From the NCBI GenBank assembly GCA_963665085.2, contig CAXXXS010000001.1, positions 3,968,001 to 4,032,000 on the forward strand: DNA of 64,000 bases. The letters are read 5' to 3'. The notes under the pieces were generated by a model, which was not told where the DNA came from, did no database searches, and was given only the letters and a program-made list of their open reading frames with translations. Below are positions 27,159 through 35,890 of this stretch, piece after piece. Position numbers and translations under genes: made by a program. Source of the stretch: G963665085 sp963665085 (lineage in GTDB: Bacteria > Bacteroidota > Bacteroidia > Bacteroidales > JAAAOM01). Positions within the stretch are counted from its first letter, which is position 1. Each line of letters begins with the position of its first letter.

Positions 27159-28247
27159 ATGATTGTTGAAATGATTCATAGAAAGCAAAGGTTTATTCCT
27201 TTTATAATGGTTTTGAGCGTGCTGTTAATTGCATCATGCAAATCAAATACTGGTGAAGAAACAAATAATTATGAGAAGCTTGTTAAATCTGCTGTTGTTG
27301 AGGAAATATCAAGCGTAAAAGAAAAACAATTTCCAGCTATAATTGAAGAAGCCGAAGAAGTTAGCCTGGCTTTTCGTGTTGCCGGGCCTATTTATAAAAT
27401 ATTTGTTAAGGAAGGTGATTATGTAAATAAAGGACAGTTAGTAGCCGAGATGGATACCCGCGATTATGAAGTTCAGAAAGCTGCTATTGAGACACAGGTT
27501 AACCAGCTACAGTCTGAATACGAAAGGGTAGCCGAATTGTATAACAGGAAAAGTGTGTCAGATAACGATTATGAGAAAATGAAAGCAGGAAAAGAAATGG
27601 CTGAGACAAAGCTCAAAAATGCTGTCGATCAATTGAATGATACAAAGCTTTATGCCCCTTTCTCTGGTTACATTACAAAAGTTATGTTTGAAGAAGGTGA
27701 ATTGGTAAACCATGGAACTCCAATTGCAACTTTGGTAGATGTTAGCCTTTTAAAAGTTGAAATAAATGTTCCTGCTTCGCTTTACATCAATAAAGAAAAC
27801 ATTACAAGTATAGAATGTACACAGGAAAATATCCCAAACGAAACATTCCCGCTTACTCTGTTTGCAGATAATATTAAAGCCAATAACAACGGTTTGTACA
27901 AGTTGTATTTGTATAACAGACCATCAAAAGATTCGAAATTAGCTCCTGGTATGAATGTATCAGTAAATATCCGTTGTGATGGAGATGATTCCAGTTTATT
28001 GAGTGTTCCGGCAAGTGCTCTTTATGAGAAGGAAAATGATAAGTATGTGTGGGTAATAGAAGACTCCAAAGTTCATAGTAGAAAAGTTGAAACAAATGAT
28101 TTAGTGAAATCGGGCAACATTGGAATTGTAAGTGGATTAAATCCAGGAGAAATAGTTGTTGTTGGTGGACTTAATCTTCTTAATGAAAATGAAGTGGTAA
28201 AGATTATTCCGGCCGAGAGTGAAACGAATGTAGGGAATCTATTATAA
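27159..28247 (+). CDS. RND efflux periplasmic adaptor (membrane fusion protein), lipoprotein
   Basis: 362 residues with a lipoprotein signal ending LLIASC (Cys27 lipidated), so it is anchored in the periplasmic face. The split lipoyl domain (SLAFRVAGPIYKIFVKEGDY at about 69-88, LYAPFSGYITKVMFEEGELV near 162-181) flanks a coiled-coil hairpin (about 105-155). Beta-barrel and membrane-proximal domains follow (LAPGMNVSVNI; IVSGLNPGEIVVVGGLNLLN). This is the adaptor of a tripartite RND pump. The pump gene begins 10 bases downstream and a TolC gene follows it. A weak TATTTTTG -7-like box lies at 27113-27120. Confidence 0.95.
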   Translation: MIVEMIHRKQRFIPFIMVLSVLLIASCKSNTGEETNNYEKLVKSAVVEEISSVKEKQFPAIIEEAEEVSLAFRVAGPIYKIFVKEGDYVNKGQLVAEMDTRDYEVQKAAIETQVNQLQSEYERVAELYNRKSVSDNDYEKMKAGKEMAETKLKNAVDQLNDTKLYAPFSGYITKVMFEEGELVNHGTPIATLVDVSLLKVEINVPASLYINKENITSIECTQENIPNETFPLTLFADNIKANNNGLYKLYLYNRPSKDSKLAPGMNVSVNIRCDGDDSSLLSVPASALYEKENDKYVWVIEDSKVHSRKVETNDLVKSGNIGIVSGLNPGEIVVVGGLNLLNENEVVKIIPAESETNVGNLL

Positions 28248-28257
28248 AAAAATCAAC

Positions 28258-31200
28258 ATGCATATATCAGAGTTAGTATTTAAAAAGAAAAAGATATTCT
28301 ACTTTTTAATAGTAGCAATCGTATTTGGTGGGGTATTTTCTTTTAAGAAGCTTAGTAAACTGGAAGATCCGGAGATTACCGTTATGATGGCTAATGTGAT
28401 AACAGTATATCCGGGCGCATCCGCACATGAAGTAGAACTTAAAGTTACCAATGTGTTGGAAGATGAGATTTCAGCTTTATCCGACATAAATGCACTTAAA
28501 TCACGTTCAGAAGCGAATGTCTCTATTATCCAGGTAGAACTTGAGATGACTGTTCCCCAGGATGAAATTCCACAACGATGGGAATTCTTACGACGTAAAT
28601 TAGAGCTTGCTATCCCTCAATTACCGGAAGGCGCACAAACACCCATGGTTATTGATGACGTAGGTGATGTATACGGTATGTTCTATGCCATGATTGCTGA
28701 CGATGGATTTTCGTACCAGGAAATGAACAAATATGCTGATTTTGTTAAAAGCAGTATGCTTGATGTTGAAGGTGTGCGGAAAGTAAGTATATATGGAGAA
28801 CAAGATCCGGAGGTCCTGATAACCTTATCAGCTGATAAAATGAGTGAATTAGGTGTATTGCCTCTCCAGGTTTTTTCAGCTTTAAGTAATCAGACAAAAG
28901 AGCTATATGCTGGAAATTTACAGACAGGAGGCCAGCAACTTCGTATATCGATGAGCGATCAGGCTTCAACAATGGAAGACATTCGGAATATTCTTATTAC
29001 CGGATTAGACGGAGCTGCATTTAAATTAGGTGATATAGCAACCGTTGAAAAAGGATATAGCGATCCTATGCGGAATACGTTGTTTGTCGATAATCAGAAA
29101 GCCATTGGTATTGGAATGTCGATGGAAAGCGGAGAAAACATTATTGTTGTTGGAGAGCGTGTAGAAGAAAAACTGGCTGAATTACAAAAAGAAATTCCCG
29201 AAGGTATAAAATTCGAAAAAGTGTTTTTTCAACCAGAGAAAGTTGCTGATGCTGTAAACGGTTTTATGTGGAACCTTATCGCATCTGTTATTATTGTAAT
29301 TATTGTATTGATGTTTACCATGGGATTACGTGGCGGCATTATCATTGGTGTTGGATTAATATTAACGATTTTAGCTACATTCCCACTACTCTTAACTGCC
29401 GATGGTACCCTGCAACGTATTTCGCTGGGTGCATTTATTGTTGCAATGGGTATGCTGGTAGATAACGCAATTGTTGTTCTCGATGGAATTCTTTACGAAA
29501 AACATCACGGTAAACGAAGAAAACTTACGTATACCCGCCCTGCTAAAAAAGCAGCTATCCCATTATTTGGAGCTACTATTATTGCTATTGCAGCTTTCTT
29601 TCCGGTTTATTTATCTCCTGATGCAGCCGGAACGTACGTTCGCGATCTTTTTGTTGTGTTGGCTATTTCGTTATCCATTAGTTGGATATTGGCTTTAACT
29701 CAAGTCCCGCTCTTTGCCGCTATTTTTATGAAAAACGATAAGCGGGTTGCTAAAGAAAAGGCCGCAAATAAAGATATGTATGATAAACCGCTATATCGTA
29801 CCATCGAGAAAATATTGATATATGCCATGCATCACAGGTTAATTACCATTGTTGTGTTTGTGTTGGTACTGGGTATTGTGGTTTTAAATGCGGGAAAGGT
29901 AGATAAGACTTTCTTTCCTGATTTTAATTACAATCAATTTTACATTGAATTTACCATGCCCAAAGGTACCACTCCTGATGTGGTAAATAAAAAGCTGGAG
30001 GAGATTACCAATCATTTTAATTCATATGATGAGGTTGAAATGGTTGTGTCTAGTCATGGTATGACCCCCATGCGTTATTGTCTGGTACGGGGGATGATGA
30101 GTGAAAATGCTGATAATTATGGAGAGCTGATTGTGAATTTTAAAGATTATGAAACCATGCAGGAGATGCGTCCGGTTTTTAGCAAGTATTTACGTAGTCA
30201 ATACCCGGAAGCATTAAGCCGTATTCGAAAATATAGCCTGAATATGAAATCCACGCATGGAGTAGAAGCTGAGTTCTCAGGCCCCGATCCAGCTGTGTTA
30301 AAACGTTTGAGTGAAGAAGCACAGGCATTAATGATGCAAAACCCGAATGTTGATAAATATACGGTGTGCGACGACTGGGAAACCAAAGCAAAAACATTAA
30401 CTGCTTTATATGATCCTATTGCTGCTAACAGGGCTTCTGTTACACGTAACGATATTAGTAATGCAATTTTGGCGGCAACCGACGGGCTTCCAATTACATC
30501 TATTTATGAAGGTGAAACAGCAATCCCTGTTCGTTTCAGGGTTCGAGATAAAAATGGAAATCGAATAGAAGACTTGAACGATATACCAGTTTGGGGCACA
30601 ATCCCAAATGTTACAGGAGCAGTCGACATGAATAGTGTGATGGGAATTATGACAGGCGCTGTAAATACAGATGATATTCTTAGTGATATCATTACTTCAG
30701 TTCCGTTAAGTACAGTAACGAATGGTTTAAAACTTTCCTGGGAAGAACCTGTTGTGCGTCGAAAAAATGGAGAACGTGTTATTCAGGCACAGTGTAATGT
30801 GATTGATGGTTCCAGTGATGAACTTGTACAAGCTGAATTGGACGAAGCTGTTCGTAACCTGGAATTACCCGAAGGTTATACGTTTAGATGGGTTGGTTCT
30901 TCTGAATTAAAAAGCGATGGATTAAAAGGTATTTTGAGCTTTATCCCTTTAGCAAGTGGAATTATCCTGCTTGTTCTGCTATTACTTTTTAATGATTATC
31001 GCCGTCCGCTTATTATCATACTGTGTTTACCCATGTCTGTAATTGGTATTATTCCCGGATTAATTATTACGGGACAACCATTCTCATTTATTGCAATTGT
31101 TGGTGTAATCGGACTTACAGGAATGATAATTAAAAACGCTATTGTACTTCTGGATGAAATTCAGGTACAGTTAGGACATCACCAATCTCGATACCAGGCA

Positions 31201-31407
31201 GTAGTAAAAGCTACTATCCTGAGAGTCCGTCCTGTTGTTATGGCTTCATTAACAACTATTCTGGGAATGATGCCGTTATTAACCGATCCTATGTATGGGT
31301 CGATGTCTGTAGCCATAATTGGGGGACTTATCGTTGGAACATTGATAACACTGGTGTTTGTGCCTATTCTTTATTCTTTGTTTTACGGAGTAAAGATTGA
31401 CAATTAA
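28258..31407 (+). CDS. RND multidrug-type efflux pump (inner-membrane subunit)
   Basis: 1049 residues, full length for the AcrB/MexB superfamily, with twelve membrane helices and two large periplasmic loops. TM4 has GMLVDNAIVVLDG, where AcrB has two adjacent aspartates; only the first is kept. TM10 keeps the relay lysine in GMIIKNAIVLLDEI. The periplasmic segment TVYPGASAHEVELKVTNVLE is typical. No methionine-rich metal motif stands out, so it probably exports organic compounds, but the substrate is unknown. Adaptor upstream (10 bases) and TolC downstream (8 bases) make a complete tripartite operon. Confidence 0.95.
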   Translation: MHISELVFKKKKIFYFLIVAIVFGGVFSFKKLSKLEDPEITVMMANVITVYPGASAHEVELKVTNVLEDEISALSDINALKSRSEANVSIIQVELEMTVPQDEIPQRWEFLRRKLELAIPQLPEGAQTPMVIDDVGDVYGMFYAMIADDGFSYQEMNKYADFVKSSMLDVEGVRKVSIYGEQDPEVLITLSADKMSELGVLPLQVFSALSNQTKELYAGNLQTGGQQLRISMSDQASTMEDIRNILITGLDGAAFKLGDIATVEKGYSDPMRNTLFVDNQKAIGIGMSMESGENIIVVGERVEEKLAELQKEIPEGIKFEKVFFQPEKVADAVNGFMWNLIASVIIVIIVLMFTMGLRGGIIIGVGLILTILATFPLLLTADGTLQRISLGAFIVAMGMLVDNAIVVLDGILYEKHHGKRRKLTYTRPAKKAAIPLFGATIIAIAAFFPVYLSPDAAGTYVRDLFVVLAISLSISWILALTQVPLFAAIFMKNDKRVAKEKAANKDMYDKPLYRTIEKILIYAMHHRLITIVVFVLVLGIVVLNAGKVDKTFFPDFNYNQFYIEFTMPKGTTPDVVNKKLEEITNHFNSYDEVEMVVSSHGMTPMRYCLVRGMMSENADNYGELIVNFKDYETMQEMRPVFSKYLRSQYPEALSRIRKYSLNMKSTHGVEAEFSGPDPAVLKRLSEEAQALMMQNPNVDKYTVCDDWETKAKTLTALYDPIAANRASVTRNDISNAILAATDGLPITSIYEGETAIPVRFRVRDKNGNRIEDLNDIPVWGTIPNVTGAVDMNSVMGIMTGAVNTDDILSDIITSVPLSTVTNGLKLSWEEPVVRRKNGERVIQAQCNVIDGSSDELVQAELDEAVRNLELPEGYTFRWVGSSELKSDGLKGILSFIPLASGIILLVLLLLFNDYRRPLIIILCLPMSVIGIIPGLIITGQPFSFIAIVGVIGLTGMIIKNAIVLLDEIQVQLGHHQSRYQAVVKATILRVRPVVMASLTTILGMMPLLTDPMYGSMSVAIIGGLIVGTLITLVFVPILYSLFYGVKIDN

Positions 31408-31415
31408 TTTAAATT

Positions 31416-32834
31416 ATGGAGATGATGATTAAGATAAAATATATAATTACAGCTGTATCTATTATTGTTACTACGGGCTTAAAGGCTCAGGATGTTCTAG
31501 AACTAAACATTGAGAAATGCCGAAACCTGGCAGTGGAAAATAGTGAAGTTATAAAAATTGCAGATGAAAATATTAATAAAGCACAGGGAGAGAAGAAAGC
31601 AGCAAAGTCTGCATATTTGCCTAATATTTCAGCATCAGCAACGGGAATGTATAAAGAGATCAATATCGATCAAGAATTATATGCACCCACCCAGGTGTTT
31701 GATCTTACAACTGGGACTCTTGTACCTAATGTAGCTGTTAATCCTTTAACAGGCGAGACAATAATTGGTGCTGATGAAAATCCGGTTTTTAATACGTATG
31801 CATATCTTCCTTTGGATCTGACTATTCAGGGAGGAGTTATGGGAGGTGTTTCTGCAGAGCAACCAATCTACGCCGGAGGAAAAATAATATCCGGGAATAA
31901 GATGGCAAAAATAGGAGAGAGCCTTGCTACAGAAAATAGAACTTTAAAAACATCAGAAGCTATTTATGAGGCAGAAAACTCGTATTACATTTATCTGTCT
32001 GTAAAGGAAAAAGTAAAGCTGGCTGAGAAATACACAGAATTACTACAACAGTTGGTTGATGTTGTTGAAGATAGTTATGAAGTCGGTATGACGAATCAAA
32101 ATGAATTATTGAAAGTTAAGGTTCAGTATAATGATGCTGCATTACAGAAACAAAAAGCAAAAAGTGGACTTGAATTAGCAAGAATGTCGCTTTGCAGGGT
32201 AATAGGTGTCGATTTAAACACACAGGTTGAAATAAATGATAGTATTTCATCCATTGAATTTGAAACAGATAATTTATTAGAAACAAATGCCAATCAACGT
32301 GTTGAATATCAATTATTGGAGAAACAGGTAGAAATGGCTGAACAGAATGTAAAAATGATACGGGGTGATTATCTTCCAACTGCAGGAGTATCTGTTGGAT
32401 ATAATTATTTTAATGTTTTTCTTGATGGCTCTGATAATTATAGCTCACATGGAATGAATACTATGGCTAGCGTACAGATTCCAATTACTACTTTTGGTGA
32501 ACGTAAAGGAAAAATGGCTTCGGCAAAGGCTGATTTCAATATTAAACAGTTAGAATTACAACAAGCTACAAAATTGCTGCAGTTAGAAATTGAGCAGGCA
32601 AAGTTTAATCTTATTGATGCATATACAAGAGTAGAGATGACTCAAACAACGCTAAATCAAGCAGATGAAAATTTAAGAGTGAGTCAGGATAATTATAGCT
32701 TAGGTATGGAAACTATTGTAAACCTTCTTGAAGCCCAGGCTGAATGGCAGAAAGCTTTTAGTAATAAGATTGATGCATTAACCGATTTTAAAATAAAGCA
32801 AAGTAATTATAAGCGGGTAACGAATGGTTACTAG
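31416..32834 (+). CDS. TolC-family outer-membrane efflux protein
   Basis: 472 residues with a signal peptide (cut after GLKAQ). Two OEP repeats are visible. The first has LNIEKCRNLAVENSEVIKIA and long helices ending LSLCRVIGVDL. The second has MASVQIPITTFGERKGKMAS and helices with LRVSQDNYSLGMETIVNLLE, the standard closing motif. About 40 residues of loop (TGTLVPNVAVNPLTGETIIG) extend the first beta-hairpin toward the outside. It forms the outer-membrane duct for the RND pump encoded 8 bases upstream. The ORF is intact and of family length. Confidence 0.95.
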   Translation: MEMMIKIKYIITAVSIIVTTGLKAQDVLELNIEKCRNLAVENSEVIKIADENINKAQGEKKAAKSAYLPNISASATGMYKEINIDQELYAPTQVFDLTTGTLVPNVAVNPLTGETIIGADENPVFNTYAYLPLDLTIQGGVMGGVSAEQPIYAGGKIISGNKMAKIGESLATENRTLKTSEAIYEAENSYYIYLSVKEKVKLAEKYTELLQQLVDVVEDSYEVGMTNQNELLKVKVQYNDAALQKQKAKSGLELARMSLCRVIGVDLNTQVEINDSISSIEFETDNLLETNANQRVEYQLLEKQVEMAEQNVKMIRGDYLPTAGVSVGYNYFNVFLDGSDNYSSHGMNTMASVQIPITTFGERKGKMASAKADFNIKQLELQQATKLLQLEIEQAKFNLIDAYTRVEMTQTTLNQADENLRVSQDNYSLGMETIVNLLEAQAEWQKAFSNKIDALTDFKIKQSNYKRVTNGY

Positions 32835-32902
32835 TTGAATGTTGCTGATTATCAAAGTTCTTATCTTGAAACCAGAAACCTACAATCAGAAAAAAAGTTT
32901 AA

Positions 32903-33712
32903 ATGGTGATATCTAATAAAACAGAAACTACCAGTATTCTTATCGTTGAAGATGAGTTACATAATAGCAGAATGCTTAATGGCTTAATCGAAAAACTTCG
33001 TCCTGAATGGATAATTGAAGCGATTATTGATAGTGTTGCTGATACTATAACCTGGTTAACTGAAAATAAGAGTCCTGATTTAATTCTTATGGATATCCAA
33101 TTATCGGATGGTATTTGTTTTTCTATTTTTAAAGAAGTAGAGTTAGAACCTTCTACCCAGATTATTTTCACAACAGCTTATGATGAGTATGCAATTAGGG
33201 CATTTAAGGTAAATAGTATCGATTATTTGTTAAAACCAATAAATGAAAATGAATTGGAAGATTCATTTCAGAAGTTTGAACAATTACAGTCCAGATATTC
33301 TTCACGGCAAAAGTTTCTAAGTGAAGAAGATAGGATGAAACTGATAAATTCTATTTTAGAAGGAAAAAAAGAATATCGAAACAGGTTTCTTATTTCAGGG
33401 ATTAACGATTATATAAAACTTGATGTTACAGATATAGCCTATATCTATAGCAGTAACAAACTCACTTTTGCCGTTGATTTTAACAGAAAAGAATATACGC
33501 TGGATTATACATTGGAACAATTGGAAACAGAACTGGATCCAATTAAGTTTTATAGGGCTAACCGAAAAATAATTCTTAATATCGATGCAGTTAAAAAAGT
33601 AACTAATGAATCTGGTGGAAAACTGCTTGTTAAAACAGAACCAGTAGTGGATTTTGAAATAACTATCAGCAGATTAAAATCAAGTGAATTTAAAAATTGG
33701 ATGGGGAAATAG
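32903..33712 (+). CDS. LytTR-family response regulator
   Basis: 269 residues. A receiver domain (about 10-130) has the acidic pair in VEDE, the phosphorylation site Asp64 in LILMDIQLSDG and the conserved lysine in SIDYLLKPI. A LytTR DNA-binding domain (about 160-265) is marked by FLISGINDYIKLDVTDIAYI and FYRANRKIILNIDAVKKV. Proteins of this class bind direct repeats and act with LytS-type kinases. The cognate kinase gene follows directly. The regulator lies 68 bases after the TolC gene and may be in the same transcript, suggesting that the pair controls the efflux operon. Confidence 0.95.
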   Translation: MVISNKTETTSILIVEDELHNSRMLNGLIEKLRPEWIIEAIIDSVADTITWLTENKSPDLILMDIQLSDGICFSIFKEVELEPSTQIIFTTAYDEYAIRAFKVNSIDYLLKPINENELEDSFQKFEQLQSRYSSRQKFLSEEDRMKLINSILEGKKEYRNRFLISGINDYIKLDVTDIAYIYSSNKLTFAVDFNRKEYTLDYTLEQLETELDPIKFYRANRKIILNIDAVKKVTNESGGKLLVKTEPVVDFEITISRLKSSEFKNWMGK

Positions 33713-33717
33713 AAGGG

Positions 33718-34767
33718 ATGTACTTAAACGAAAAATTTATTGATTTTTTTATAAATATAGGTGCTTATAAACCTAAATTTGTAATTGGCAGAGTTTTGGT
33801 TATTTCTGTAATAGCCATATTACTTGTTTTTATTGCGCATATTGTAACGGATGTTACTCCTTTTAATGATTATAGAAAATTTTTTTCTTATTTGATTGTA
33901 ATCGTTGCATTCAATAGTGCATCAGAAATAAATCTTCTTGTAATGCGTTGGTTTACTAAGGTTGAAATGATTCGATGTAAACTCTATCCACAAGTATTGA
34001 TTATTATCGCCTTAACAATTATTCTAACATACTTTTGGCTTAGTGTTTCAAAAATAGTATTCCTGGATGAGAAAATTCTTAATCATTCAGTAACCCAAAT
34101 AATCATTATTCTTAGCATTTCAACTTTTGTGATACATATATTGATGATTGTTATTTCTAATCTTACAAAGGAATGGTTGAACAATAGAAAGGAAATAGAT
34201 GAGCTAAAGCAGGCTAAACTTTTAAGTGATTATAATTCTTTAAAAGATCGATTAAACCCACACTTTTTATTTAATAATTTAAGTGTGTTAAAATCATTAA
34301 TACATTATAGTCCCAGCGATGCTGAGGTTTTTACACAAAACTTCACAGATGTTTATCGTTATGTATTAACAAGCCACGAAAAACCAACAGTATCATTAGA
34401 GAAAGAGCTGGTGTTTTTAAAATCGTATATAGCGCTGCATAAGGAAAGGTTAGGAGAGGGGCTCCATGTTTCCATTGAGATTGAAGATGAACAGCTTCGG
34501 AGAGAGATACCACCTATGGGATTACAGCTTTTGGTTGAGAATGCAATAAAACATAATATTACCAGTAAAAAAGAACCTCTAAATGTTGAAATTTATTCAA
34601 AAGGGAAATCTATTACTGTAAAAAATAATCTAAATAAGAAAGATACCACATATTCAACACACATGGGGCTAAATTCGTTGAATGCACAGTATTTATTGAT
34701 TTCGAATAAAGAAATACTTATAGAAGAGGATACTCAAAATTATTATGTTACGCTGCCTCTATTGTGA
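33718..34767 (+). CDS. LytS/YehU-type membrane sensor histidine kinase
   Basis: The start at 33718 (MYLNEKFIDF) is preferred: AGAAGGG lies just before it and it begins 5 bases after the regulator stop. An in-frame ATG at 33697 would overlap that gene. The 349-residue protein has four membrane helices (about 20-150), then a short linker and the His_kinase domain with RLNPHFLFNNLSVLKSLI, phosphoacceptor His182. A minimal HATPase follows, with GLQLLVENAIKHNI. There is no large sensory domain, so the signal is probably sensed within or near the membrane, as fits control of an envelope efflux pump. Confidence 0.93.
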   Translation: MYLNEKFIDFFINIGAYKPKFVIGRVLVISVIAILLVFIAHIVTDVTPFNDYRKFFSYLIVIVAFNSASEINLLVMRWFTKVEMIRCKLYPQVLIIIALTIILTYFWLSVSKIVFLDEKILNHSVTQIIIILSISTFVIHILMIVISNLTKEWLNNRKEIDELKQAKLLSDYNSLKDRLNPHFLFNNLSVLKSLIHYSPSDAEVFTQNFTDVYRYVLTSHEKPTVSLEKELVFLKSYIALHKERLGEGLHVSIEIEDEQLRREIPPMGLQLLVENAIKHNITSKKEPLNVEIYSKGKSITVKNNLNKKDTTYSTHMGLNSLNAQYLLISNKEILIEEDTQNYYVTLPLL

Positions 34768-34836
34768 TTAAAAAAAACAAAACAAGTACGTGTTTGAATT
34801 TCTCAAATTTAATTAGCAAAGAGAATTATTATAAAC

Positions 34837-35736
34837 TCATCTTTTAGAACTTAACAAGTTAGCCATACATTCATAAATATGTGTTGCATCTTCTGAATCT
34901 TTAATCTTATTGTAGCTAATGTTACCTTTGACGTGAGAATCAAATAAATCTGGATTTGTTAAATAAAGAGGGACAAAATCATCCCAGAGCCTTAAATGCT
35001 TCGTTTGAATTCGGTCAACAATCTCATGTTGTTTATGTACTTCAATAATCTGATTCGCATATAGTGAATTTGTTTTTTCTAAGGATAAAAGATATTTTTC
35101 TTCAACTAAAAATTTATCGGTACTATTTCCAACAATATCAAGTTTGATACCTGTTTGTTTTATTTCAGCCAGGCTTTCCGGGCAAACCTGGTAATTAAAA
35201 CCTTCCTCTATTTCTAATTCATTATACCAAACAATCCGTTCTGTTTTTGACAAAAACTTCGGGTTCTCATTTAACCAATCAGCATATGTTTTTAGAGTTC
35301 CTAAAGCAATTAATGTTATCTTATCGTCGCTCTTCTCAAAAATCTGTGAAATTAATTCAGCAGCATCCTGATTTTCAGCTTTATTCTCTGGATCAATAGA
35401 TTCTTTTGCCCAGGATATTTTTTGAGCAAATGGAGCCCACATAGGTAATTCAACATCTAAATCTTCGTCAACACCAACGGGAATATTTTCACAATTCAAA
35501 TCAGCAAGTAATGTCTTTACCTTAGGAAAAATAGCTTCCGGTGTTAATGATCCCTGTGAACAAGTAATCGCTAAAACATTAACATCCATTGCCGACAAAA
35601 ACATTGTTAAAGAACGCATATCATCAATAGCTCCATCAATATCAATCACCACATTATATTTGTAGTCCTTTTTTGAACAAGATATGTTAAAGACAAAAAA
35701 TATGGAGAGAAGAATTCCTATTAATTTATTTTTCAT
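34837..35736 (-). CDS. Nucleoside-hydrolase-like lipoprotein
   Basis: 299 residues with a lipoprotein signal (FVFNISC, Cys20). The N-terminal YNVVIDIDGAIDDMRSLTMF is the calcium-binding DxDxxxDD motif of inosine-uridine nucleoside hydrolases. ITLIALGTLKTYADWL and a C-terminal LRLWDDFVPLYLTNPDLF also fit the fold. The usual central region is shortened, with an acidic NELEIEEGFNY where the family usually carries its second aspartate cluster. The lipid anchor would put it in the periplasm or at the surface, so a role in hydrolysing N-glycosides scavenged with the polysaccharide is possible. It is last in the PUL-like region, 155 bases after the SusD-like gene. Confidence 0.75.
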   Translation of the reverse strand: MKNKLIGILLSIFFVFNISCSKKDYKYNVVIDIDGAIDDMRSLTMFLSAMDVNVLAITCSQGSLTPEAIFPKVKTLLADLNCENIPVGVDEDLDVELPMWAPFAQKISWAKESIDPENKAENQDAAELISQIFEKSDDKITLIALGTLKTYADWLNENPKFLSKTERIVWYNELEIEEGFNYQVCPESLAEIKQTGIKLDIVGNSTDKFLVEEKYLLSLEKTNSLYANQIIEVHKQHEIVDRIQTKHLRLWDDFVPLYLTNPDLFDSHVKGNISYNKIKDSEDATHIYECMANLLSSKR

Positions 35737-35765
35737 TTTCAGGGATATTAGATTGGTTCTATTTA

Positions 35766-35793
35766 TGTTACGTTTTAAAAATTCTTGTTACGT
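35766..35793 (-). promoter_or_regulatory. TGTTACGT direct repeat, possible operator
   Basis: TGTTACGT occurs at 35766-35773 and 35786-35793, exactly 20 bases (about two helical turns) apart, 30 to 57 bases upstream of the nucleoside-hydrolase-like start. Direct repeats with this phasing are what AraC-type or hybrid two-component regulators use. TTACGTTT also appears in the palindrome at 57001-57019. Confidence 0.35.
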
Positions 35794-35832
35794 GTAAATA
35801 TATAAATTGATAGAAAAAAAATGTTAGTTGAT

Positions 35833-35867
35833 AAAAAAAGGTTGTCCAAAAACTATGAACAACCTTT
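35833..35867 (-). terminator. Intrinsic terminator after the orphan SusD-like gene
   Basis: Perfect 9-bp arms AAAGGTTGT (35837-35845) and ACAACCTTT (35859-35867) are followed on the minus strand by a run of T. It lies 24 bases past the SusD-like stop and before the nucleoside-hydrolase gene, separating the two transcription units. Confidence 0.8.
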
Positions 35868-35890
35868 CATTTTAAATCTTATATAAAATT

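Noticed and set aside
33697..33717. Earlier start for the LytS-type kinase
   Set aside because: It would overlap the regulator gene; a purine-rich site precedes the ATG at 33718.
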